From positions 7,130,001 through 7,194,000 of the forward strand of contig NC_051099.1 of assembly GCF_901709675.1 (NCBI RefSeq): a stretch of 64,000 nucleotides of DNA, in the 5' to 3' direction. The stretch comes from Syngnathus acus (taxonomy: Eukaryota > Chordata > Actinopteri > Syngnathiformes > Syngnathidae). The notes below the pieces were generated by a model. It did no database searches and was not told the origin of the DNA. It saw nothing but the letters and a program-made list of their open reading frames with translations. The translations under genes and the position numbers were made by a program. Positions 11,318 through 22,537 of this stretch are shown here, piece by piece (the first letter of the stretch is position 1; each line of letters starts with the position of its first letter).

Positions 11318-14300
11318 TCAGAGAATTTTTACGCCACAAATTGAGCATGAAAAAGGTTTCTCACCAGTGTGGGTTCTTGTATGACCTATTAAGGCTCCAT
11401 TCTCAGAGAATTTTTGGGCACAAACTGAGCATGAAAGGGGTTTCTCGTCAGTGTGGATTCTTGAGTGCTTTTTTAAGTTTCCCTTGCCAGAGAATTTCTG
11501 GCCACAAACTGAGCATGAAAAAGGTTTCTCGCCAATGTGGATTCTTGTGTGCCTTTTTAAGTTTCCCTTGTCAGAGAATTTTTCGCCACAAATTGAGCAT
11601 GAAAAAGGTTTCTCACCAGTGTGGGTTCTTGTATGACCTATTAAGGCTCCATTCTCAGAGAATTTTTGGGCACAAACTGAGCATGAAAGGGGTTTCTCGT
11701 CAGTGTGGATTCTTGAGTGCTTTTTTAAGTTTCCCTTGCCAGAGAATTGCTGGCCACAAAATGAGCATGAAAAAGGTTTCTCACCAGTGTGGATTCTTGT
11801 GTGCTTTTTTAAATTTCCCCTGAGAGAGAATTTTTTGCCACAAACGGAGCATGAAAAAGGTTTCTCGCCAGTGTGGATTCTTGTGTGCATTGTTAAACTT
11901 CCCCTCTGAGAGAAAATTTGGCCACAAACGGAGCATGAAAAAGGTTTCTCGCCAGTGTGGATTCTTGTGTGCATTGTTAAACCTCCCTTGTGAGAGAATT
12001 TTTGGCCACAGACTGAGCACGAAAAAGGTTTTTCACCAGTGTGGATTCTTGTGTGCTTTTTTAAACTTGCCCTCTGAGAGAATTTTTGGCCACAATCTGA
12101 GCATGAAAAAGGTTTCTCGCCAGTGTGGATTCTTGTATGAATTTTTAAGTTTTCCTTGTCAGAGAATTTCTGGCCACAAACGGAGCATGAAAAAGGTTTC
12201 TCGCCAGTGTGGATTTTTGTGTGCCTTTTTAAGTTTCCCTTGTCAGAGAATGTTTGGCCACAAACTGAGCATGAAAACGGTTTTTCACCAGTGTGGATTC
12301 TTGTGTGCTTTTTTAAATTTGCCCTCTGAGAGAATTTTTGGCCACAATCTGAGCATGGAAAAGGTTTCTCGCCAGTGTGGATTCTTGTATGACTTTTTAA
12401 GTTTCCCTTGCCAGAGAATTTCTGGCCACAAACTGAGCATGAAAAAGGTTTCTCGCCAATGTGGATTCTTGTGTGCCTTTTTAAGTTTCCCTTGTCAGAG
12501 AATTTTTCGCCACAAATTGAGCATGAAAAAGGTTTCTCACCAGTGTGGGTTCTTGTATGACCTATTAAGGCTCCATTCTCAGAGAATTTTTGGGCACAAA
12601 CTGAGCATGAAAGGAGTTTCTCGTCAGTGTGGATTCTTGAGTGCTTTTTTAAGTTTCCCTTGCCAGAGAATTTCTGGCCACAAACTGAGCATGAAAAAGG
12701 TTTCTCGTCAGTGTGGATTCTTGAGTGCTTTTTTAAGTTTCCCTTGCCAGAGAATTTCTGGCCACAAAATGAGCATGAAAAAGGTTTCTCACCAGTGTGG
12801 ATTCTTGTGTGCTTTTTTAAATTTCCCCTGAGAGAGAATTTTTTGCCACAAACGGAGCATGAAAAAGGTTTCTCGCCAGTGTGGATTCTTGTGTGGATTG
12901 TTAAACTTCCCCTCTGAGAGAAAATTAGGCCACAAACGGAGCATGAAAAAGGTTTCTCGCCAGTGTGGATTCTTGTGTGCATTGTTAAACCTCCCTTGTG
13001 AGAGAATTTTTGGCCACAGACTGAGCACGAAAAAGGTTTTTCACCAGTGTGGATTCTTGTGTGATTTTTGAAACTTGCCCTATGAGAGAATTTTTGGCCA
13101 CAATATGAGCATGAAAAAGGTTTCTCGCCAGTGTGGATTCTTGTATGAATTTTTAAGTTTTCCTTGTCAGAGAATTTCTGGCAGCAAACGGAGCATGAAA
13201 AAGGTTTCTCGCCAGTGTGGATTTTTGTGTGCCTTTTTAAGTTTCCCTTGTCAGAGAATGTTTGGCCACAAACTGAGCATGAAAACGGTTTTTCACCAGT
13301 GTGGATTCTTGTGTGCTTTTTTAAATTTGCCCTCTGAGAGAATGTTTGGCCACAATCTGAGCATGGAAAAGGTTTCTCGCCAGTGTGGATTCTTGAATGA
13401 CTTTTTAAGTTTCCCTTGCCAGAGAATTTCTGGCCACAAACTGAGCATGAAAAAGGTTTCTCGCCAGTGTGGATTCTTGTGTGCTTTTTTAAATGTTCCC
13501 TCCAAGAGAATTTTTGGCCACAATCTAAGCAGGAAAAGTTTTTCTTTCTTGTGTGCATTCTCCTGTTGGTTTGAGACTCATCATCAGCAGGAACATGTGA
13601 TGACATGCCATCACTATCTGATGGTGGAGCTGCTTGTGATCCTCCACAGTGGTCTCCATCACCTTGATTTGAGCTGCAGCTTGGAGGCTCTGCCCCTTTG
13701 CTCACCTCATGTTGACCCTCATCTAAACTCTTCACAGGAACACCAGTCCATGGCATCTTGCAGGTATCCTCCTCCTCCTCCTTTTTAATGTCGCAGGAGT
13801 CTTCTCCCTCCTCTTTATTCCAAGGCCGCTCCGGCTCTTCCTCCTCTTTTATGGTGCAAAGAAACTTCTGCTCCATTTTTTCATTGAAGTGATGGACCTC
13901 TTTGCCCACATCTTCCTCTTTAATGTGAGTGCGCTCTGGCTCCTGCTGCTTAGGACGAATAGCTTCATTGATGTCTGCAAAACAAGACAAACACATATTG
14001 AGAATGAACGTTACAGTTGAAGAGAAACTGGCAAAACCTATACAAGATCTTTTTCAATCTGCCTATTGTGGTGGATTTTCTTCAGTGGTCACACGGTCTT
14101 CAAAAGCTGGTGGTGGAAAGGTGGTTGGCTCGGGGAAGGAAACTTCGGTGACACACGGCTGATTGGGAAAAGATTTTACTCAGCCGATGTCTGAAATGAA
14201 GTGTCCCTTTCTAGCAAAAGTGTTGATTTTGATAGAATTTTACTAAAAAGAAACACTGGCAGAGGATTCATAATAGAAAATAGACGTGTCCTAACCTGCT

Positions 14301-14398
14301 CTGCGAAACACAACATACGGCTGCAGCCGAAGATCTTCCAGTTGTCGACGACTACAGTCCTTTTCCTCCACGTACTTTGCTGTGGTCCTTGCAGACAT
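11318..14398 (-). CDS. ZNF-C, 26-finger C2H2 protein, C-terminus frameshifted
   Basis: Coding exons on the minus strand are 14398-14296 and 13974-11318, phase 1 junction, 919 aa. The leader is [12 protein letters not shown], followed by the acidic block, the Ser-rich spacer and 26 complete C2H2 fingers. Fingers 2-13 are repeated as about 14-24, and 22-23 again as 25-26. The nucleotide period of the large repeat is 1008 bp (12 x 84): for example 11781-12020 matches 12789-13028. A single extra base at 11331 turns CGEKFS into CGVKIL and a stop in finger 27. The intron (321 bp) carries about 150 bp of extra sequence near 14066-14216 relative to A and D. Predicted nuclear DNA-binding protein. Truncation removes two C-terminal fingers and the tail, so function may survive. 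A sequencing error at 11331 cannot be excluded. Confidence 0.8.
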
Positions 14399-14414
14399 TT
14401 TCACACTGCAGCCA

Positions 14415-15330
14415 CTGTCAGGTCTAAGTAGGAACAGACATTAATTCACACAATGACATAAAGAGGAGAAGACAACCAGTATTTGTTTTACTCGCGAGGA
14501 GAACTAACAGAGAGCGTTTTCAGTTACATCACTTCTGAGCTCTTTCTGTTTCTGCAGTATTTCAACAGTCCAGTATTACTCCCGGTACAGGCAAGAACTA
14601 GGTACAGACAAGAACCAGCATGGAATGATGGCTCATTTGAGATCCAACATTCGCCGAGGACGCTGCTCAGACAGTTGTAATTCAACGATAATGCCAATAA
14701 TCAAGCTAAATATCATAAAGTTAGCACTGTGGTAGCTACCATGCTAATGAAAGCGGGCCACACTTCTGTACTGCAACCAAGCAGTACTAGGAATAACGGT
14801 ACCAACACGATAACTTAGGTCCACAGGCGTAACTTACCTATTTCGTTGTTGCAATTGTAGTGTAGCTAATGTTACTGATTCACCACATAAGTTGCGTGTT
14901 TATCCGATGCAGGCAAATAGAAGGCAAAAATCACCAAATGATTCCCGAGCGCGGCGCCGATGCTGCTCACTGCTCCCCTCTTCTCCAGGGGATGGATCAA
15001 AATCACACGGGGATGGGTTAAATGCAGAGCACACATTTCACCACACCCAGATGTGTGTGTGACGATCATTGGGACTTTAACTTCAACTTTAAAAAGCTTC
15101 TGTTTTTTTGTCCCTGCGCGTAATGTTGATGTCATTTGAGACAGGTCCCGGACGCCCCCTAGCGAAGGACCGTGGGACGTTTAACGTTTTGGTTGCCCAG
15201 CAAACAAACCAACATTGCGTGCAAAAAAATAAAAATAAAAAGCTTGTGAGGTTTCATACGCACTGCCGGCCAAAGCCTTCATTGTCAAAATTAGGTCCGT
15301 TTTTTGTGTTTTGATCTGTTTGATTACTTT
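14415..15330 (-). promoter_or_regulatory. Diverged 5' module of ZNF-C
   Basis: This is the most diverged module copy. The donor after the noncoding exon survives (AAATAG|GTAAGT, exon end 14838). Sequence around 14500-14600 replaces the part containing the hAT target site. A 5'-truncated SINE is inserted at 14929-15090. Homology resumes at about 15118 with the TAGCGAAGGACCGTGGGACG segment. Confidence 0.45.
14929..15090 (+). mobile_element. 5'-truncated tRNA-headed SINE
   Basis: The body of the same SINE family as 6098-6409, in plus orientation: CAAATGATTCCCGAGCGC through GATCATTGGGACTTTAAC. The tRNA-like head is missing. Confidence 0.7.
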
Positions 15331-17250
15331 GAGTTTAATGCCGTGATACGCTGTTTAAGATACTGAAGGAATGGGGTCGAAATACAAAAAGTCCTGCCCA
15401 GCTACAAAAACAGATATGCTCAAACCTCATTTAATAAAATACATAAGCAGACAAGTGTATTCACATATTAAATCAATAAAAGAAACATTTTAAGCATATA
15501 ATTATACCTACACACCAAATCAATAAAGGAGACATAACTAGACATTTTTGATAGGTAGTAATGACAAAGGTTTTTATAACCTTATAATCTGATATGTATT
15601 TCTGAGCACTTTGAAATAACAAATGTTCTCTGATATTGCCTGAATAGCTTATTGACCCTTAAGGAACTGTTTAATGCATGCCTGATGATTTTTCTAAATC
15701 ACAGACACTGCCAAAGTCATCAGTACTTGATTATATCTTCTGTTTTGACTAATGCTAGACGCCAGTTTTCGATTACTACTAGTACTGAACGTTCTGGACA
15801 GAGGGAAATATTTTGCCTAACAAAGAAAAGATATGGTTGGAAGCATGATTAAACTAAGAATAGGATGACGTAAGCAAGTACATGGAGTATCAAAAGAACA
15901 AACAAACAAAAACATGGTAAGTGGTGAGTACAAACTTTGAATAGTCAGGGAACATTAATAAATGGATGATGTCACAGCCAAAAGCTCACATAATTCCGTA
16001 CAAAATGACCAAATTGAAAGAATGATGAATGGGTGGTGTGCGACAGTGGGCGCAGTGGATGTGTGTGCAAGAATGGTTTACAGGAAGGACACTTGGAGAA
16101 AACAACCAAGAACCCTAAAGGGAAATGTGCTTTCGGCAGTTTGCAAACATACTTTATTAAGGCGGCACTAGACTTATAATCATATCAATAAATGCTTTTG
16201 CCAGTTTGCAAACTTATTTTATTAAAGCTGCGCTAGACATATATAATCATATCAATATAATCTTCAGTAGTGGTGTGCTCGTGTAGTTGCATGATTGGCG
16301 CTAAGGAATGTGAAGGCAACTCCATGAACTTATTTTCGACAAAGTGTTGTGGAACATGATGTCCCAGGCAGGGAGGACGGGAGGAGGACTCATCGGTCCG
16401 AAAGAACAGAACAGAAAGAACACCTTATTTGAACATCTCGGCCGGTGAGGAACGAGGATAACAACTCGTCCTGGTGGTCCAGACCCAACCGCCAGACAGC
16501 TGAGGCCGGACACCTGCACTTAGCAGCGAAAAACACCCAGACGAGGAGGAGTTGGCCATCGACCAATCATCACACAATGCTTGAATATTGATATTGTGTT
16601 TCTTTAAAACTGGGCAACCCGGAAGAATGTGTTGTTTCTTGATGGTCACAAGAACACACGAATCCGCCTGTATTAGTTTGCTTTGTCAGGAATAAACAAT
16701 TGGTAAATTCGGTCTGATTGATCTACTTTGAAAAGACGAACTCGCAAAATTGTTAGGTGCGCCAGTGTGTGAATTAGGACATAACTCTTGTGTTAAGTGT
16801 TGATCGCAATTTGGAGTAAGATCAATAACTAAAATCGGTAGCCTAACACCCCGACCAAAGGGGATCTCTCCTGCAAACTTGCCACACCCCCTGACTCATC
16901 ACTCATCAAACTCGGCCCACGCCGATGTGCATGTGCAACTGAATATAAGCTGATCAAAGAACCTTGAACATTGCCTTTGTGAATGGAGACTTTCTGCACT
17001 TGAGCATGGTCGCACGAAAGGCCCAGCGCTGTATTGTACTTTCCTGAAAACAGAGATTTCTTAACAAGAATTGTGATTGAACTCAACCAACCTGTGTAAG
17101 TCTAAATTATGTTTCGGTGTCTTAGCCTTTTCCTAAAACTGAAGAAATAAAATGAGCACGCGGTGAGTAAATTGGATAACAGGTGATTGGCTATGGCTTT
17201 TGCCGTGAGGCGCGGATAGCGCGCTTCCCAAATTGTGGACCAAAAGTCCG
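15331..17250. other. Inverted copy of the ZNF-A downstream spacer, with an insertion
   Basis: No gene found. From about 15480 (AGAAACATTTTAAGC) to 17245 the sequence is the reverse complement of about 1477-2620. It therefore includes a free copy of the sequence that forms the chimeric 3' end of ZNF-A. The copy is interrupted at about 16116-16855 by roughly 740 bp that are absent from the left arm. Confidence 0.6.
16116..16855. mobile_element. Unclassified insertion in the right spacer copy, possibly an LTR
   Basis: The left arm reads straight through AAGAACCCGACCAAAGG. The right arm is interrupted between AAGAACCC and GACCAAAGGGG. The insert contains two related units of about 65 bp with CAGTTTGCAAAC near 16138 and 16203, an AATAAA near 16692, and ends CCTAACA. 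TG...CA ends are possible (TGTGCTTTCGG ... CCTAACA). No clear target duplication or coding sequence is seen. Confidence 0.4.
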
Positions 17251-17254
17251 ACAA

Positions 17255-18322
17255 AGGTAATTATCATAAACAGCATATCATTACTTTATTTGATACCACG
17301 GCATTAACCTCAAAATAATGAAACAGATCAAATACCATACCTAATTTTGACAATGAAGGCCACCAGTGTGCGTATGAAACCTCATAAGCTTAACGTTTTT
17401 GTGAAGCACGTGGCTGGAAAGCTTCAAGGCTTCATCTGGCATCAATGACGCACAAGCTGCTGAAAGCTTTCTGGCGAGTGAACACGAGTGTTAGACAACA
17501 CGCACGACAAACACACGCTAGTATGCTATTAAAATCTATTCGAATTTTTTTTTTTTTTTTTTTTTTTTGAGAACGTGCACAAGATGGGGTTTTTTTTTGC
17601 ACGCAATGTTAGTTTGTTTGCTGGACAACAACATAAAAACGTCCCACGGTGTTCCGCTAGAGAGCGCCCGAGACCTCACTCAAATTACGTCATCATTACG
17701 TACCAGGAAGTAAAGCGACAACAACAAAGCCGCGCTAGGTCCAAGCACTCAAACAGAAGCGTATCGCCTTCCATTCGGTTGCATCGGATAAACACGCCAC
17801 TTACGTGGTGAATCAGTAACATTCGCGACACTACAACTGCAACGACGAAAGAGGTAAGTTACCGCGATTGACCTAAGTTATCATGTTAGCACCTTTATTT
17901 GTAGTATTGCCTGGTCACAGTACAGAAGTACTTACAACCGTCTATTGTCGAGGAGCTGGAAAGGCTTCTCTGAGCAGCGTCCTCGACGAATGTTGGATCT
18001 CAAATGAGCCATCATTACATGCTGGTTCTTGTCTGGACCATGCGTAATACTGATTAGCAGTGATGGTTGCAGGCATGCCGCCGATTTTAAATCTCAATGC
18101 CTACATGCACTCTATGATAACGCGTAACCACGTTTGCAAAAACGGGACCGATCGACATGAAATGTCGTTTAGGGTATTGGGTCGCTTGAAGTTCACGTTG
18201 TAAACAACACGAGTTGAAATTGATATTCAACCATTTTACTCGCGAGAAAAACAAATACTGGTTGTCTTCTCCTCTTTATGTCATTGTGTGAATTAATGTC
18301 TGTTCCTACTTAGACCTGACAG
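17255..18322 (+). promoter_or_regulatory. 5' module of ZNF-D (inverted relative to the others)
   Basis: Plus-strand copy of the shared module. The noncoding exon ends at 17853 (GAAAGAG|GTAAGTT), the intron is about 470 bp, and the acceptor is CTGACAG at 18322. A poly-T run of about 26 nt sits at 17547-17570. The site corresponding to the hAT insertion and the LTR target are both empty. Confidence 0.55.
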
Positions 18323-18338
18323 TGGCTGCAGTGTGAAA

Positions 18339-19981
18339 ATGTCTGCAAGGACCACAGCAAAGTACGTGGAGGAAAAGGACTGTAGTCGTCGACAACTGGA
18401 AGATCTTCGGCTGCAGCCGTATGTTGTCTTGCGCAGAGCAGGTTAGGACACGTTTATTTTCTATTATGAATCCTCTTCCAGTGTCTGTTTTTAGTAAAAT
18501 TCTATCAAAATCATGTGTGATAGGCAGATTGAGGAAGTCCTTGTGTAAGTTTTGCCAGTTTCTCTTCAACTGTAAATTCCATTCTCAATGTGTGTTTGTC
18601 TTTTTTTGCAGACATCAATGAAGCTAAGCAGCAGGAGCCAGATCGCACTCACATTAAAGAGGAAGATGTGGGCAAAGAGGTCCATCACTTCAATGAAAAA
18701 ATGGAGCAGAAGTTTCTTTGCACCATAAAAGAGGAGGAAGAGCCGGAGCGGCCTTGGAATAAAGAGGAGGGAGAAGACATTAAAAAGGAGGAGGATACCT
18801 GCAAGATGCCATGGACTGGTGTTCATGTGAAGAGTTTAGATGAGGGTCAACATGAGGTGAGCAAAGGGGCAGGGCCTCCAAGCTGCAGCTCAAGTCAATG
18901 TGATGGAGACCACTGTGGAGGATCACAAGCAGCTCCACCATCAGATAGTGATGGCATGTCATCACATGTTCCTGCTGATGCTGATGATGAGTCTCAAACC
19001 AACAGGAGAATGCACACAAGAAAGAAAAACTTTTCCTGCTTAGATCGTGGCCAAAAATTCTCTTGGAGGGAACATTTTAAAAGGCACACAAGAATCCACA
19101 CTGGTGAGAAACCTTTTTCATGCTCAGATTGTGGCCAAAAATTCTCTCACAGGACAACTTTAAAAAAGCACACGAGAATCCACACTGGCGAAAAACCTTT
19201 TTCATGCTCAGTCTGTGGCCAAAAATTCTCTCAGAAGGGAAGTTTAACAATGCACGCAAGAATCCACACTGGCGAGAAACCGTTTTCATGCTCAGTTTGT
19301 GGCCAAAAATTCTCTCAGAAGGGAAGTTTAACAATGCACACAAGAATCCACACTGGCGAGAAACCGTTTTCATGCTCAGTTTGTGGCAAAAAATTCTCTT
19401 TGAGGGAAAATTTAAAAACGCACACAAGAATCCACACTGGTGAGAAACCTTTTTCATGCTTAGTTTGTGGCCATAAATTCTCTGACAAGGGAACCTTAAT
19501 TAGACATACAAGAATCCACACTGGTGAGAAACCTTTTTCATGCTCAGTTTGTGGCCAAGCATTCTCTGACAAGGGAAACTTAAAAAAGCACTCAAGAATC
19601 CACACTGTCGAGAAACCCCTTTCATGCTCAGTTTGTGCCCAAAACTTCTCTGAGAAGGGAAACTTAAAAAGGCACACAAAAATCCACACTGGCGAGAAAC
19701 CTTTTTCATGCTCAGTTTGTGGCCGAAAATTCTCCCGGGAGGACCACTTAAAAAAGCACACAAGAATCCACACTGGCGAGAAACCTTTTTCATGCTCAGT
19801 TTGTGGCCAAAGATTTTCATTAAAGGGAACCTTAAAAAGTCATACAAGAATCCACACTGGCGAGAACCCTGTTGCCTGCTCAGTCACTTGCCAAAGAGTC
19901 TCGATTGAGAATTCAGAGTGTCTTGGGGAGATGAGCAATGACCTGGGACGTTTTCACCTTATATTTGAGCAGACTTCATGA
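18339..19981 (+). CDS. ZNF-D, 10-finger C2H2 protein (490 aa)
   Basis: Coding exons are 18339-18441 and 18612-19981, GT-AG intron, phase 1. The leader is [14 protein letters not shown], then an acidic segment lacking the IRP tripeptide seen in A and C, the Ser-rich spacer, and ten C2H2 modules. The first finger has lost its second zinc-binding cysteine (CLDRG instead of CLDCG), so nine are canonical. The tail [19 protein letters not shown] continues to FEQTS. This copy has an intact frame, splice sites and full-length tail. It is the only plus-strand complete member and sits on the inverted arm, so it may be the mirror paralogue of the off-window copy 0. Predicted nuclear transcription factor; target unknown. 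Confidence 0.88.
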
Positions 19982-20002
19982 GTTTTTGCATCGATGATAA
20001 TA

Positions 20003-20141
20003 CAGTGATCCCTCGCTACTTCGCGTTTCGTTTATCCTGGCTTCAATACATCGCGGATTTTTCTCCAAATTAAAAAAACAGTTAAAAGTCCAAATAAAAC
20101 TTTGAAATTAAGGAAACATGTCTAACCTTTAGGACAATGTA
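20003..20141. mobile_element. Truncated MITE 3' of ZNF-D
   Basis: Starts CAGTGATCCCTCGC after TA and matches the right part of the 10726-11054 element. It ends where the LINE fragment begins. Confidence 0.65.
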
Positions 20142-21108
<967 letters not shown>

Positions 21109-21304
21109 ATTGAGGAGATGAGCAATGATCCATGAAGTTCTCACCTGCCATTTGAGCAGATTATGAGTTTATGCATCAATGATAATTCTATTCTAGTATG
21201 TACCTTTTGATTGAAATGCTGTACTCCTTTCCTTTACTACAGTCAGAAGGTCACATTTTAGTTTTAGTAATGAATTAGAATTAGTGAACCGGTGTCAGCA
21301 TGAT

Positions 21305-21583
21305 AATAGTTCTTAAAGTTCCAATGATCGTCACACATTTCTCTGCATTTAACCCATCCCTGTGTGTTTTAATCCATCCCCTGGGGGAGAGGGGAGCAGT
21401 GAGCAGCAGCGGCGTCACGCTCGGGAATCATTTGGTGATCTAACCTCCCAATTCCAACCCTTAATGATGAGTGCCAAGCAGGGAGGCAACGGGTCCCATT
21501 TTTATAATCTTTGGTGTGACCCGGCCGGGGTTTGAACCGACACCCTTCCAGTCTCAGGGCGGACACTCTACCACTAGGCTACT
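21305..21583 (-). mobile_element. tRNA-headed SINE (minus orientation)
   Basis: Same family as 6098-6409, with the tRNA-like head at the right end (complement of CTAGTGGTAGAGTGTCC) and the body to the left. Slightly shortened in the GTGTGTGTG region. Confidence 0.72.
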
Positions 21584-22276
21584 GAGCTGGTGGTTCTGTA
21601 CAATTCCTTATACGTACCTGATGTTTATTTTGGTTTTAGTTATGTGCAATTAGTTTTAATTCATATTCAGGGAAAGTTGCTTAGTTTTTATTAGTGTTTA
21701 GGGTTTTGTTTTGTTCAGCTTTTCATGTTCATGTGGATCAATAAAATGAAGAAAAAAAAACGTGTTGGATATCCCCCACTTTTTCTTGAACAGTGTTTTT
21801 TTTTCCATTGCCTTGCTACTAACAATGTACTTGAGATGCATTAAGACATTTCATTAAAAAGTTGTTTACTTCACCGTACTCATTAAATTAAATTAGGATA
21901 CTAATTAAGACTATTAATCTTCTGTCATTTGTTGTCTCAGTTTCTGTTTTTGCAATGTGATGTCCAGAGCTCTGAGCTGCTTGAGGAAACCGTGGTTGGG
22001 CAGGACGCAACGGCGTTGTTTCACAGGTCCTCTCAATGGAAAAACAATTATCCGATGAACATTTGCTGGATGACTTAGTTTCACGAGTGTGCGTAATATG
22101 TCCCTCTAGCGTTAAACAACACGCACGACAAACGCACGCTAGTATGCTAGTAACATCTATTTGAGTCTTTTTATTGTTTATATTTTGAAAACGTGCACAA
22201 AATGTTTTTCTTACGCGTAATGTCGGTGGTGGCGCTCTAATAGTAACACTTCACTTACTTAACAGGAAGCAGTGAG
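21584..22276. other. Right edge of the zinc-finger cluster; degenerate 5' module at 22080-22270
   Basis: No gene. About 21600-21725 is the inverted counterpart of about 10556-10700. At 22110-22260 there is decayed plus-oriented module sequence: AACACGCACGACAAAC, then CGCTAGTATGCTA, then GAAAACGTGCACAA. It matches 17490-17600. This suggests a further, lost zinc-finger copy. Confidence 0.5.
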
Positions 22277-22537
22277 TAGTGACGTGCATTCCAGTTCTTT
22301 TAATTGAACTGGATCTTTGGAATCAGTTCACTCAAAAGATTCACTCAAAAGAATCGTTCACCAAATCGTTCGCCCCCCCAAACACACACTCAGTCACTCA
22401 CTCGGTCGTGAGCGGGATTGCATGTTATTGCATGTTTGTTGAAGTCAAATGAACTGAAAAAAGAACTTCAGGAAGTGATACGTTCACTAAAAAGAGTCGT
22501 TCATTTGAACGAATCGTTCACTCGCGAGCCAACACTA
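22277..22537. repeat. Short inverted-repeat element (TAGTG...CACTA)
   Basis: Begins TAGTGACGTGCATTCC and ends GAGCCAACACTA. The interior is rich in GTTCACTCAAAAGAATCGTTC-like repeats. It resembles a common teleost non-autonomous repeat; the superfamily is not settled. Confidence 0.5.

Noticed and set aside
6844-13788. Long plus-strand frames (up to 326 codons) with a 28-residue period opposite ZNF-B and ZNF-C
   Set aside because: They are antisense shadows of the 84-bp finger repeats; they contain no domain and vary with the fingers.
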